A DNA stretch of 64,000 nucleotides from JAOSJL01 sp963704035 (lineage in GTDB: Bacteria > Actinomycetota > Acidimicrobiia > IMCC26256 > JAOSJL01): contig CAVPGR010000004.1 in assembly GCA_963704035.1 (NCBI GenBank), forward strand, positions 1,364,001 through 1,428,000, read 5' to 3'. Of this stretch, positions 32,726 through 42,919 are shown piece after piece (the first letter of the stretch is position 1; each line of letters opens with the position of its first letter). A program made the position numbers and the translations under genes. The notes under the pieces are model-generated. The model ran no database searches. It had not been told where the DNA came from and worked only from the letters and a program-made list of their open reading frames with translations.

Positions 32726-34384
32726 CTACGTGAGCGGGGAGTCGAGCGCTCGGCTCTTCGCCCACGTGTAGTCGGCCTTGCCGTTGGGTCCCCGCGGCAC
32801 GGAGTCGACGATCACGACGTGACGGGGCCGCTTGAACCCTGCCAGGTGAGCACGCGTGATGTCGGCGATCTCCTGTGGCGTTGCTGATGATCCCGGCTCG
32901 AGCTCGACGACGGCAGCAACAGCCTCGCCGAACTTGTCGTCGGGCACACCCACCACCACGGCGTCCACCACGTGGGGATGGGTCTTGACGGCCTCCTCCA
33001 CCTCTTCGGGGTAGACCTTTTCTCCGCCGCTGTTGATCGACACCGATCCACGGCCCAGCAGATTGATGGTGCCGTCGGCGTCGACGGTGGCCCAGTCGCC
33101 GGGGATGGAGTAGCGCACGCCGTCGTGGGTCGGGAAGGTCGCGGCGGTCTTCTCCGGGTCCTTGTAGTAGCCGAGAGGTATGGCGCCAGCGAGGGCCAGG
33201 AGCCCCTTTTCCCCGGAGCCGGGCTCGACCTCGCGGCCGTCTTCGGCGAGCACCTTGGTCGTCTCGCCGATCGTGAAGCGCGCCGTCTTGGCCTCTCCGC
33301 CGGGGCCGTCCATGCTCGCTCCGAAGCCGATGCCCTCGCTGGAGCCGAGCGTGTCGATGCAGATGACGCCGGCCTTGTCCGCAAGGGCGTTCTTGCACGG
33401 GGCACTCCACATGACACCGGAGCTCACGATCAGGAAGAGCGACGAGAGGTCGAAACTGCGTCCGGAGGCCTCGGCAGCCTCGAGGGCGGCGACCATGGGC
33501 TTTCCGAAAGCGTCGCCCACGATGGAGATCTGCGTCGCCGCCTCGCGTTCCACGGTCTCCCACAGCTCCGTGGCGTCGAAGTGCCGGTTATCGAGCGTGA
33601 CGGCCGTTCCGCCCACGACCATGGCGATCATCGTGGTGAAGAATCCGGTGCCGTGCATGAGGGGCGACGCAGGGATCTGCACCGGCGCGCGACCCGAGGA
33701 CAGGAAGTCTGCTGCGAGACGGCCGGCGCTGACCGCGTCGGTGGGAATCTCGAATCCCGCCAAGGGGTAGACGGTCGGGGCGAGCGAGCCGAACAGGTCG
33801 TCGTGGCGCCACATGACGCCCTTGGGCATACCCGTCGTGCCGCCGGTGTAGAGGATGTAGAGGTCGTCGCCGCTGCGGTCGATGCGCGGCGCCGGGTCGT
33901 TCTCGGCGATGAGATCTTCGTAGCGGAGAGCACCGTCGAGGTGTGGCGCTCCGTCGTCGACCTGCACGACCGCCCGCAGGCCCGGCGCTTTGTCGCGCAC
34001 AGCGTCGACCCGATCGGCCAGCGATCCGTGGAACAACAGGATCTCGGTGTCGGAGTTGTCGAGGAGGTAGAGCAGTTCGTCTTCGACGTAGCGGTAGTTG
34101 ACGTTGACCGGCGCCGCCCGGAGCTTGAAGGCGGCCAGAATCCCCTCGAGGTACTCGCTCGAGTTGTACAGGAAGGAGGCGACCTTGGCGCCGGGAGCAC
34201 ACCCCAGCTTCTCGAAGCCCGCAGCGAGGCGGGCGCTGCGGTCCTCGAACTCCGACCACGTCCGACGTACGTCGCCGTGGACGAGCGCCGTGTGGTCGCC
34301 GATGGTGTCGGCGACCGTTTCCCACAACGTTGCCAGGTTCATCCCTTCGCCCACGCGTGTTGAGACGTCATCTTCTGGAGTCAT
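32726..34384 (-). CDS. acyl-CoA synthetase (AMP-forming)
   Basis: Activates a carboxylic acid as its CoA thioester through an acyl-adenylate. The product, about 552 residues from ATG 34384, has the AMP-binding P-loop YILYTGGTTGMPKGVMWRHD, the motif DTLGSSEGIGFG, YSIPGDWATVDADG, and the catalytic lysine region PRGPNGKADY near the C terminus. The GVMWRHDD form resembles FadD-type enzymes of mycobacterial lipid or steroid side-chain breakdown, but the substrate cannot be told. Other in-frame starts are ATG 34432, 34408 and 34342. Confidence 0.9.
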   Translation of the reverse strand: MTPEDDVSTRVGEGMNLATLWETVADTIGDHTALVHGDVRRTWSEFEDRSARLAAGFEKLGCAPGAKVASFLYNSSEYLEGILAAFKLRAAPVNVNYRYVEDELLYLLDNSDTEILLFHGSLADRVDAVRDKAPGLRAVVQVDDGAPHLDGALRYEDLIAENDPAPRIDRSGDDLYILYTGGTTGMPKGVMWRHDDLFGSLAPTVYPLAGFEIPTDAVSAGRLAADFLSSGRAPVQIPASPLMHGTGFFTTMIAMVVGGTAVTLDNRHFDATELWETVEREAATQISIVGDAFGKPMVAALEAAEASGRSFDLSSLFLIVSSGVMWSAPCKNALADKAGVICIDTLGSSEGIGFGASMDGPGGEAKTARFTIGETTKVLAEDGREVEPGSGEKGLLALAGAIPLGYYKDPEKTAATFPTHDGVRYSIPGDWATVDADGTINLLGRGSVSINSGGEKVYPEEVEEAVKTHPHVVDAVVVGVPDDKFGEAVAAVVELEPGSSATPQEIADITRAHLAGFKRPRHVVIVDSVPRGPNGKADYTWAKSRALDSPLT

Positions 34385-34458
34385 GGACAAGAAGAATGAC
34401 ACAGGCCCCATTTCCTCGTCTCGGGTCCCCATGTGCTCGCCTCGGGTTCCCGCTCACA

Positions 34459-34464
34459 TATCCT
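34459..34464 (+). promoter_or_regulatory. -10 element just upstream of the sulfatase ATG
   Basis: TATCCT followed by nine bases and ATG 34474. The predicted leader is only about three bases and has no ribosome-binding sequence. Confidence 0.4.
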
Positions 34465-34473
34465 CTATCTCCC

Positions 34474-35967
34474 ATGGCCGAACCTGCGCGGCGTCCGAAC
34501 GTCCTTCTCGTGATCTCCGACCAGGAGCGCCAGCGTGACTGGCTTCCCGACTCGATCGACCTCCCCGCCCGACAGCGCCTGATCGACGAGGGTGTCGAGT
34601 TCACGAACTACTACACGCATTCGGTCCCCTGCTCACCGTCGCGGGCTTCGCTGATGACCGGCCAGTACCTACCGCAGCACGGTGTGGTCGACAACGTGAT
34701 TCACGACCACCACGCGGAACTCAGTCGGGACACACCGACGATCGGGTCGTTGTTGCGTGACGCCGGCTACCGCTCGAGCTACATCGGCAAATGGCACCTG
34801 TCGCGGGGAGCACATCCCGACATGGAGGCCTACGGCTACAACGACTGGGAGGGCGACGACCGCCAGTTCATGGGGTGGGCCGGAACGGGCGTGCACTTCG
34901 ATCCCGTCATCGCCGAGAACGCATCGCAATGGTTGCGCACCAACGGCACGTCACTCGACCGGCCGTGGTTCCTGACTGTCGGCCTCGTGAATCCGCACGA
35001 CGTGATGTGGTACCCGATCGATCAGAGCACCTACCAGGATCAGAACGCGACGGAAGTCGGCTTCTTCAAGAAGCTGCTCGCGTCCGCGCAGTGGAAGGAG
35101 GGCGATCCGATTCCCGTCTTCGAGGACGACTACGACGAGATCTTCGAGGAGCTTCCCGACAACTTCCACGACGACCTCTACACGAAACCGGGAACACATC
35201 GGCAGTGGCGCTGGGACCAGCAGCACGGCACCTGGGGATACATCGACCCTGACGACCACAAGGCCTGGCTCCGGCACCTCGACTACTACGTGAAGCTCCA
35301 CCAACTCGGCGACCGGAGCCTGGGGACGGTTCTCGACGCCCTCGATGCCAGCGGAGCCGCCGACGACACGATCGTCATCTTCACATCCGACCACGGCGAC
35401 ATGTGCGGCTCGCACGGCCTCCGTTCGAAGGGCCCGTTCGTGTACGAGGAGGTCATGAACGTCCCGCTCTATGTGCGTGCACCGGGGATCACGTCGCCGG
35501 GAACGGCCACGGACTCACTCGGATCAGCGGTCGACATCTCGGCCACGGTCTGCTCGCTCGCGGGTGTCGACGTCCCGTCGACGTTCCGTGGTGTCGATCT
35601 CACGCCCGTGCTGTCGGATCCGTCGTCGGCCGTTCGCGATCGGGTCCTCTTCGCCCAGGACTCGGCGCACACCACCAACATCCAGCGAACCCGCTACGCG
35701 CTGCGCGGGTACTTCGACGGCCGCTACAAGTACGCGCGCTACTACGGCGTCGGTGGGGGGCTTCCCAACGATCTGTTCGACCCGGCCCTCGCCGGGGAGA
35801 AGTTGTATCCGGTCGATGCCGCGTTCGACGACCAGGACCACGAGCTCTACGACCTCCAGGAGGATCCCGGCGAGATGGTCAACCTGGCCATGGATCCCGG
35901 GCGACGCGACGAAGTCCGCCGCCGTTTCGACGAGCTTCTCGACCTCGAGGCGAAGAACTTCGCCTGA
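34474..35967 (+). CDS. sulfatase (formylglycine-dependent family)
   Basis: A 497-residue hydrolase of sulfate esters. It begins RPNVLLVISDQERQRDWLPD, with metal-binding Asp residues, and has the activation motif SVPCSPSRASLMTGQ, whose Cys53 would be converted to formylglycine. Further landmarks are YIGKWHLSRG and FTSDHGDMCGSHGL. There is no signal peptide, so it would act in the cytoplasm, as choline-sulfatase-like enzymes do. ATG 34474 is close to a -10 element; the longer open frame upstream is not conserved. No formylglycine-generating enzyme gene is nearby. Confidence 0.9.
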   Translation: MAEPARRPNVLLVISDQERQRDWLPDSIDLPARQRLIDEGVEFTNYYTHSVPCSPSRASLMTGQYLPQHGVVDNVIHDHHAELSRDTPTIGSLLRDAGYRSSYIGKWHLSRGAHPDMEAYGYNDWEGDDRQFMGWAGTGVHFDPVIAENASQWLRTNGTSLDRPWFLTVGLVNPHDVMWYPIDQSTYQDQNATEVGFFKKLLASAQWKEGDPIPVFEDDYDEIFEELPDNFHDDLYTKPGTHRQWRWDQQHGTWGYIDPDDHKAWLRHLDYYVKLHQLGDRSLGTVLDALDASGAADDTIVIFTSDHGDMCGSHGLRSKGPFVYEEVMNVPLYVRAPGITSPGTATDSLGSAVDISATVCSLAGVDVPSTFRGVDLTPVLSDPSSAVRDRVLFAQDSAHTTNIQRTRYALRGYFDGRYKYARYYGVGGGLPNDLFDPALAGEKLYPVDAAFDDQDHELYDLQEDPGEMVNLAMDPGRRDEVRRRFDELLDLEAKNFA

Positions 35968-35977
35968 GTCCCGCACA

Positions 35978-35983
35978 TAATGT
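35978..35983 (+). promoter_or_regulatory. -10 element placed for a leaderless transcript
   Basis: TAATGT, then six bases (gagggg), then the ATG at 35990. The gagggg string touches the ATG and is too close to act as a ribosome-binding site. Confidence 0.45.
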
Positions 35984-35989
35984 GAGGGG

Positions 35990-36667
35990 ATGGCGACACG
36001 CGGCGGACGACAGCGCATTCCGCGGCCTCCCACGATCCGGCCGGGGCGACCTTCGCCGTGGGCGCACGTGCCCGCGGAGCGACGCCATCTCAGTCTCGAC
36101 GCCGTCCGAGCGCGCCTGGCTGATCTCCCACCACCCTCGCCCCCCGACATCACGATGGCGGGCGCGCGCGACGCCGCGGTCCTGCTCCCCATTTTCGAGG
36201 AGGCCGGGGAGACACACCTCATCCTCACCAAGCGACCCGACACGATGCCGACGCACCGGGGCGAGATCGCCTTTCCCGGCGGGAAGCTGGACGAGGGCGT
36301 GGACGACAGCCTGGTCGCCGCGGCACTGCGGGAGACTCATGAGGAGATCGGAATCGATCCCGGAGAGGTGGAGATCGCCGGCGAGCTCGACACGCTCGGA
36401 ACGGTGGGTTCCCGTTTCACTATCGCGCCGTTTGTCGGCCTCCTGGAGGGTCGCCCCGAGCTCAGCCCCGATCCCGTGGAGGTCGTGAAGGCGTTCGATG
36501 TTCCGCTGGCTGAGCTCCTGGCCGACGGCGTCCACAGCGAGGAGGAGTGGGAGGTGGGCCTGCCCGACTTCACGATCCAGCTCTTCGAGCTGGAGGACGA
36601 GACCGTCTGGGGCGCCACGGCCCGGATCCTGACCCGCTTCCTGGCCCACCTGGTCGACACCCCGTAG
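35990..36667 (+). CDS. Nudix hydrolase, CoA-pyrophosphatase (NudL) type
   Basis: Hydrolyses nucleoside diphosphate derivatives, probably coenzyme A. The 225-residue product has the NudL-type sequence AFPGGKLDEGVDDSLVAAAL followed by RETHEEIGI, which supplies the Nudix metal ligands, and upstream LILTKRPDTMPTHRGEI. The first 50 residues are basic, proline-rich and not conserved. It lies 22 bases after the sulfatase gene. Confidence 0.9.
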   Translation: MATRGGRQRIPRPPTIRPGRPSPWAHVPAERRHLSLDAVRARLADLPPPSPPDITMAGARDAAVLLPIFEEAGETHLILTKRPDTMPTHRGEIAFPGGKLDEGVDDSLVAAALRETHEEIGIDPGEVEIAGELDTLGTVGSRFTIAPFVGLLEGRPELSPDPVEVVKAFDVPLAELLADGVHSEEEWEVGLPDFTIQLFELEDETVWGATARILTRFLAHLVDTP

Positions 36668-36717
36668 ACCCGCCCTTCCCGATGCCATCCCACCCGGGAC
36701 GGGAGCGAAGCGGACAG

Positions 36718-36723
36718 TAGGCT
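36718..36723 (+). promoter_or_regulatory. -10 element for guaB3-guaA
   Basis: TAGGCT lies in the 112-base gap after the Nudix gene. Transcription would start near 36730, giving a leader of about 50 bases before GTG 36780. I see no riboswitch fold here. Confidence 0.4.
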
Positions 36724-36779
36724 AGAGGGTTCGACAGCGCGGGCGGGCGAGCGAACACAATCACGAACGGGGTGCACCG

Positions 36780-37940
36780 GTGGAAGTCGAGATCGGGATC
36801 GGGAAGTCGGGTCGTCGGGCGTACGGGTTCGACGACATAGCGATCGTCCCCAGTCGCCGCACACGCGACCCCGAAGACGTCGATATCTCGTGGGAGCTCG
36901 ACGCCTACAAGTTCGACCTTCCGCTGATGGCCTCGGCGATGGACGGCGTCGTCTCGCCGAGCACTGCGGTGCAGATCGGAAACCTCGGCGGCCTGGCGTG
37001 CTTGAACCTCGAAGGTCTGTGGACGCGCTACGAGGACCCCGAGCCGCTTCTCGACGAGATCGCCAATGAGCCGCCCGAGAAGGCGACACGGCGGATGCAG
37101 GAGATCTACAACGAGCCGATCAAGGAGGAACTGATCGGCCGGCGTATCCGCGAGATCAAGGATGGCGGCGTCGTGGCGTGCGCGTCGATCACCCCTCAGC
37201 GCACCGAGCAGTACGCCAAGCTCACCGTCGAAGCGGAGCTCGACATCCTCGTGATCCAGGGGACGGTCGTATCGGCCGAACACGTGTCCAAGTCGGTCGA
37301 GCCGCTGAACCTCAAGAAGTTCATCCGGCACTTCGACCTTCCCGTGATCGTCGGTGGATGTTCGAGCTATTCCACGGCCTTGCACCTCATGCGTACCGGC
37401 GCCGTGGGAATTCTCGTGGGCGTCGGTCCCGGTCACGCCTGCACCAGCCGCGGTGTTCTCGGAATCGGTGTGCCGCAGGCCACCGCCATCGCCGATGTCG
37501 CGGGCGCCCGTATCCGTCACCTCGACGAAACCGGCGTCTACGTCCACGTGATCGCCGACGGCGGCATGGGTACGGGAGGCGACATCGCCAAGGCGATCGC
37601 CTGCGGTGCCGACGCCACCATGGTCGCGTCGCCTCTGGCGTGTGCACACGAGGCGCCGGGGCGCGGGTACCACTGGGGCATGGCGACGTTCCACCCCACG
37701 CTGCCACGCGGCGCACGTGTCTACGCCGGCCAGAAGGCCACGTTGTCGGAGATCATCGCCGGCCCCGCGCACGAGAACGACGGAACGCTGAACCTCATGG
37801 GCGGCCTTCGCACGTCGATGGCCACCACGGGTTACGAGACCGTCAAGGAGTTCCAGAAGGCCGAGGTCATGGTCGCGCCGTCACTTCAGACGGAGGGCAA
37901 GACCCTCCAGCGCGCCCAGGGCATCGGCATGGGTAAATGA
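36780..37940 (+). CDS. guaB3: GuaB3 family IMP dehydrogenase-like protein
   Basis: The 386-residue TIM-barrel protein belongs to the IMPDH/GMP reductase superfamily and lacks the CBS pair of GuaB. The catalytic-cysteine loop is GVGPGHACTSRGVLGIGVPQ with Cys221, followed by VIADGGMGTGGDIAKAIACG and the GADATMVASPLACAHEAPGR region. GuaB3 of other bacteria has been reported to act as a GMP reductase; that this one does is inference. GTG 36780 begins MEVEIGIGKSGRRAYGFDDI, the family start. It overlaps guaA by four bases. Confidence 0.93.
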   Translation: MEVEIGIGKSGRRAYGFDDIAIVPSRRTRDPEDVDISWELDAYKFDLPLMASAMDGVVSPSTAVQIGNLGGLACLNLEGLWTRYEDPEPLLDEIANEPPEKATRRMQEIYNEPIKEELIGRRIREIKDGGVVACASITPQRTEQYAKLTVEAELDILVIQGTVVSAEHVSKSVEPLNLKKFIRHFDLPVIVGGCSSYSTALHLMRTGAVGILVGVGPGHACTSRGVLGIGVPQATAIADVAGARIRHLDETGVYVHVIADGGMGTGGDIAKAIACGADATMVASPLACAHEAPGRGYHWGMATFHPTLPRGARVYAGQKATLSEIIAGPAHENDGTLNLMGGLRTSMATTGYETVKEFQKAEVMVAPSLQTEGKTLQRAQGIGMGK

Positions 37941-39472
37941 GCCAACCTTCCCCTGTCCTCGTCATAGATTTCGGGGCGCAGTACGCGCAGCTGATCGCCC
38001 GACGCGTCCGTGAGGCGCACATCTATTCCGAGATCGTCCCGCACGACATGCCAGTTACCGAGATGCTCGACCGCCATCCAGCGGGAATCATTCTCTCGGG
38101 TGGCCCGAAGTCGGTCCACGTCGAGGGCGCCCCGTCGATCGACCCGGCGATCTTCGAGTCCGACGTCCCCGTGCTGGGCATCTGCTACGGCTCGCAGCTC
38201 CTCGCCCAGCAGCTAGGTGGTGTGGTCGAACGCACCGGTTCGGGTGAGTACGGGGGCACGTCCCTGACGGTCACGAATCCGGGCGTTCTCTTCGCCGACC
38301 TCCCGTCCAGACAGCAGTGCTGGATGAGCCACGGCGACGCCATCACGGCCGCACCCGACGGCTTCGTCGTCACCGCTTCCTCTCCCGGTGCTCCCGTTGC
38401 CGCCCTGGAAGACCGCGCGCGTGGCCTCTATGGAACGCAGTTCCATCCCGAGGTCGGTCATACCGAACGCGGCCAGGAGATCCTCAAGCACTTCCTCTAC
38501 GACGCGTGCGGTCTCGCTCCCGAGTGGACGAACATCTCGATCATCGAGCAGGCCGTCGCCGAGGTGCGCGCCGCGGTCGGCGAGGGGAAGGTCATCTGTG
38601 GCCTGTCGGGTGGTGTCGACTCCGCGGTGGCGGCCGCGCTCGTGCACAAGGCGGTCGGCGACCAGCTCACGTGCGTGTTCGTCGACACCGGTATGTTGCG
38701 CGAGGGTGAGGCCGAACAGGTCGAGGAGACGTTCCGGCGTCAGTTCCATGTCGATCTGATCCACGTGAAGGCGGCCGACCGCTTCCTGGAGCTCCTCGAC
38801 GGGGTGACCGATCCGGAGGCCAAGCGAAAGATCATCGGAGAGACCTTCATCCGCGTCTTCGAGGAAGTCGCTGCCGATCACAGCGACGCACGGTTCCTCG
38901 TGCAGGGCACGCTCTATCCCGACGTGGTCGAATCGGGTACAGCGGATGCCGCCAAGATCAAGACGCACCACAACGTCGGCGGGCTTCCCGACGACATGGA
39001 CTTCGATCTCATCGAGCCGCTCCGTCACCTCTTCAAGGACGAGGTGCGCGCGGTGGGCGCCGAACTCGGCCTACCCGAAGACATCGTGTGGCGCCAGCCC
39101 TTCCCCGGCCCGGGCCTCGCGGTCCGCATCATCGGGGAGATCACCGATGAACGTCTCGAGACACTGCGCTCGGCTGATGCGATCGTGCGCGAGGAGATCC
39201 ACCGGGCCGGTCTCGACCGCGAGATCTGGCAGTACTTCGCGGTGTTGCCCGGTGTACGCACCGTCGGAGTGATGGGAGACGACCGCACCTACGCCTACCC
39301 GATCATCATCCGCGCCGTGACCTCCGAAGACGCCATGACCGCCGACTGGGCACGTCTCGACCATTCCCTTCTCGAGGCGCTCTCCAACCGGATCATCAAC
39401 GAGGTCCCCGGCGTCAACAGGGTCGCTTACGACATCACGAGCAAGCCCCCCGGCACCATCGAGTGGGAGTGA
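37937..39472 (+). CDS. guaA: GMP synthase (glutamine-hydrolysing)
   Basis: Converts XMP to GMP. The 511-residue product has the class I glutaminase domain with nucleophile Cys83 (LGICYGSQLLAQQLGG) and the His/Glu pair in GTQFHPEVGHTERG. The ATP pyrophosphatase domain has the PP-loop GLSGGVDSAVAAALVH near 222, and the C-terminal dimerisation domain ends VAYDITSKPPGTIEWE. It is translationally coupled to guaB3. Confidence 0.97.
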   Translation: MSQPSPVLVIDFGAQYAQLIARRVREAHIYSEIVPHDMPVTEMLDRHPAGIILSGGPKSVHVEGAPSIDPAIFESDVPVLGICYGSQLLAQQLGGVVERTGSGEYGGTSLTVTNPGVLFADLPSRQQCWMSHGDAITAAPDGFVVTASSPGAPVAALEDRARGLYGTQFHPEVGHTERGQEILKHFLYDACGLAPEWTNISIIEQAVAEVRAAVGEGKVICGLSGGVDSAVAAALVHKAVGDQLTCVFVDTGMLREGEAEQVEETFRRQFHVDLIHVKAADRFLELLDGVTDPEAKRKIIGETFIRVFEEVAADHSDARFLVQGTLYPDVVESGTADAAKIKTHHNVGGLPDDMDFDLIEPLRHLFKDEVRAVGAELGLPEDIVWRQPFPGPGLAVRIIGEITDERLETLRSADAIVREEIHRAGLDREIWQYFAVLPGVRTVGVMGDDRTYAYPIIIRAVTSEDAMTADWARLDHSLLEALSNRIINEVPGVNRVAYDITSKPPGTIEWE

Positions 39473-39571
39473 CGCCCACCTCGTGGTCGGGATCACGATT
39501 GCCGGGCTTCGTGTCCCCGTGGCCGGCAGGAGATTCTCTCAAGGATCGTTCCGTGTGGTCGATGAGTCGGC

Positions 39572-42375
39572 ATGGCTTCCCAACGAGGTTTTCGTCACAC
39601 GCGTCCGAACGGACCTCTCGGTGCCGCGAGGTCTCTCGGCCGGATCGCCGGGATGGTGGCCCTGGTCGCGGCCACGGTGGTCATTGTCCCGGCGGGCCCG
39701 GCCGACGCGGCGACCTTCGACGTCACTCGTTTCGACGACCCTGTCCCCGACGGCTGCAACTCGGGGGTCGACTGTTCGCTTGCGTGAGGCGGTGATCGAT
39801 GCCAACGGCACCTCCGGCGCCGACATCATCGACTCTGCCGAGCGGCGACGTACTTCCTCACGATTCCGGGATCGCTCGAGAACTCCGCCGCGACGGGCGA
39901 CCTCGACATCGCCGACGACGTCACGATCAACGGTACGCCTCCATCGGTATCGGTCCAGACGCTCGGGTTCGGTGGCGACCCCGACCGGGTGTTTCACACA
40001 TGAACGACGCCGTTGTCGCTTCGACGACATGGAGGTACGGACGGGCAGGCTACCGATCGGGAACCGTACGGCGGCGGGATCCTCCAGGAGGACGGTTCGC
40101 TGACCCTCACGCAGGTCAGGGTGCCGACAACACCAATCCCGGACGGTGGGAACGAACGACGCCGACGGCGGGAGGTATTGCGACCTTCAGCGGCAGGCTC
40201 GATCTGTCGGACGGTTCGGTGCAGGACAACACGACCGGAGACGACGGTGGCGGCATCGCGATGAAAGGCGGAGACCTCACCCTCGACACCGTGTCGATCG
40301 ACCAGAACACCGCCACGGGGCCTGGCACCGGCGGTGGTGTGTCAACCGACGGTGCATTGGCGGGTGGTGTTTCGATCGGATCGACGGCGACAGGCGACTT
40401 CACCGACGTCGAGCTTCGGCAACAACGCGCGCCCGGACACCGACGAGTACTCCGGTGGCGGCGGTTATCACATCGCCGGTTCAGCCGTCGCCGAGCGAGC
40501 TCAGTGTCGACCAGAAACACGTCGGCTCGTTCGGTGGTGGTGGCCGGATCGACGAGACCGGATCATTGACGGCACGGGTCTCGTCACGCGCACTCAACGA
40601 CGCACCGGGTTCTGGTGGGGGCCTCGCGGTGCAGGGACGATCGACGTCACGAAGGGGAGATCGGTCCAATGACGGCAGGCGGCGCCGCCGGCATGGTCGT
40701 GGGTCGGTGGGCGACGCTTCGCCGTGGGCGACGTCGACATTCGACAGCGGGCCGGCGGGATGCGATGTACAACTTTCGCCGATGCACCTCAGCGGGGCTT
40801 CGGTGAACATCTTCACCGGCACGTCGGGAGGCGGCGGCGTTCTCGACGAGGCGCCACCGTCGACAACACGACTTCTCCACGACGAGTCAACCGTGGTGGC
40901 CTGGATACTTTCGCAGGGGCACCTCGACACTGCTTCGACGGCGACGTCCTCGAGAACGACGGCAACGCCCGGTATGCCGGCAGGCATCTACACCACCGGT
41001 GACAACGACTCTGGACGAGGGATCGTCGTGGGCAACAACAGGCGACCGTGTCGGTGGAGGGTTGTCGTCGTCGGCGGAACACTGGATGCCATCGACTCGC
41101 CGTCACGGGCAACGGGGGCACGCTGGCTTCGGCGGGGGAGGATCTACCAGAGGACATCGGCGACGGACCCTCAGCGACATCGATCTCGACCGGGCGACGA
41201 TCAGCGGGAACTCGGTAGAGTTTCGGCGGAGCCGGGGTTCTCCCGGAAGACGGCGCACACACGTTCACGAATGTGACCGTGAGCGGCAATGGGTGACTGA
41301 GACGACGGCGAGGGCGGTGGAATCGATGCAGTTGGGACTCGGGAACGCTCTCGATCTCGTGTACTCGACGATCGTGAACAACAACGCACCGTCGGTGGGC
41401 GGAGGTGTCCGAACATGGACACCTCGACCGTGGAGGCTACACGGCCTCTCTGATCACCGACAACCGGGCGGTGACTGCGACCTGACAACAGCGGTGTGCG
41501 GTGACGTCGAACGACTTCAATGTCATCGGCGACAACACCTGTGGATTCGGCCAGTCGAATGACATGAACAATGCAGGCCCGATGCTGGGAAGCACGCTCG
41601 GCCCGCTGGCCGACAACGGTGGGCGCGGACGGCGTCATGGAAACCCACGCGTTGCTGCCGGGCAACGTCGGCGATCGATCACGCGCGACTCGCCGTCGTG
41701 TCCGCGGTACCGACGAGCGGGGTGTCGCTGCCGATCCGTGGGAGCGGCGTGCGACACCGGCGCGTACGAGACGACCGACACGCCACCGCCCGACCTCGAT
41801 TACGAACTCACGATCGACAAGACACTCGTGGGTGAGGCCAAAGCCGGCGGCGAAGCGCACTGGCACATCACGATCAGCAACGTCGGGACCGACCCCGCTC
41901 CGGGGAGACTCACGTTCGCCGACACGCTGCCCGATGCTGTCAGCTACACGTCAGTCGCTGCTCCCGACTGGGACTGTTCGGTCAAGGCTCAGACGGTCAC
42001 GTGCTTCTACGACGACGATCTGGACCCCGGGGTGGTCACCGAACTCGACATCGTGGCGTCGATCGACGGCGAACCCGGGTCCGAACATCACTAACACCGC
42101 CGGCGTGTCGACGTTCGGCAGTGTCGGATCCGACGTTCTCCACGGCTCCCGGCCAGGTGCCCGACTCGTCCCCCGGCGACAACCCCGACGACCCACCCGG
42201 CGGCGCCAATCCTGTCGACGACTCCGCCGGTGGTGGCTCTGCGGGGAGCAGCGATCCGACGGGCACGTTGCCGTTCACCGGATTCCACCTCACCGAGATC
42301 GCCCTGGCCGCCCTCGCATCCGTCGCACTCGGGTCGACGCTCACCTGGAGGAACCGCCGCAGAGTCCGCGCGTAG
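39572..42375 (+). pseudogene. beta-helix surface protein with LPXTG-type anchor, broken by many frameshifts
   Basis: Stitched across the three plus frames, this encodes one secreted protein of roughly 930 residues. It has a signal peptide (MVALVAATVVIVPAGPADAA), the CSLREA-type start (CNSGVDCSL then REAVIDANGTSGADII), and parallel beta-helix repeats such as LDLSDGSVQDNTTGDDGGGI. The closing block is LGPLADNGG. A DUF11-like domain follows (YELTIDKTLVGEAKAGGEAH), then the anchor GTLPFTG, a hydrophobic segment and RRRVRA. The frame changes about every 30-300 bases, at least a dozen times, nearly always without a stop inside the correct frame. This could be a decayed gene or a badly resolved repeat region. 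Confidence 0.8.
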
Positions 42376-42408
42376 GGTTCGTACCCCGACCGCGACTCGG
42401 AGGCGCCC

Positions 42409-42861
42409 GTGCGCGCACTGATCCAACGTGTCACCGAGGCGGCTGTCGACGTGTCCGGCGAGACCGTCGGCGCCATCGGTTCGGGTCTCTGCATCTTCGT
42501 CGGCGTCACCCACGACGACGACCACGCCGCCGCGGCGAAGCTGGCTTCCAAGGTGTGGAACCTGCGCGTCTTCGAAGGGCCGGAGGGCGCCATGGACCGG
42601 AGCGCCGCAGAGATCGGCGCCGAGGTCCTCGTCGTCAGCCAGTTCACGCTCTACGGCGACGCCCGCAGGGGCCGTCGGCCCTCGTGGTCGGCCGCCGCTG
42701 CTCCCGAGGTCGCCGAACCGCTGTGTCGAGCGTTCGCCGAGGCGCTGAGAGGCCTCGGGGCCACCGTCGCGACGGGCGTGTTCGGTGCCGACATGGAGGT
42801 CTCCCTCGTCAACGACGGCCCTGTGACGCTTCTCCTCGAGATCCCGGCATCTCGACCGTAA
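42409..42861 (+). CDS. dtd: D-aminoacyl-tRNA deacylase
   Basis: Recycles D-aminoacyl-tRNAs. The 150-residue product begins MRALIQRVTEAAVDVSGETV, has the motif LVVSQFTLYGDARRGRRPSW with the SQxT catalytic site, and ends NDGPVTLLLEIPASRP, matching the cross-subunit GP motif (NxGPVT). GTG 42409 has cggagg ten bases upstream. Confidence 0.95.
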   Translation: MRALIQRVTEAAVDVSGETVGAIGSGLCIFVGVTHDDDHAAAAKLASKVWNLRVFEGPEGAMDRSAAEIGAEVLVVSQFTLYGDARRGRRPSWSAAAAPEVAEPLCRAFAEALRGLGATVATGVFGADMEVSLVNDGPVTLLLEIPASRP

Positions 42862-42903
42862 CGGACAATACCCGCGGCCGATAGACGGATCCGTCCAGGG
42901 GGC

Positions 42904-42909
42904 TAGCCT
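42904..42909 (+). promoter_or_regulatory. -10 element with a very short leader
   Basis: TAGCCT followed by gaatcccctc and ATG 42920. The leader would be about four bases long, with no ribosome-binding sequence. Confidence 0.45.
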
Positions 42910-42919
42910 GAATCCCCTC

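Noticed and set aside
36668..36779. Purine riboswitch before guaB3-guaA
   Set aside because: I could not find the conserved three-way-junction sequences in this 112-base gap.
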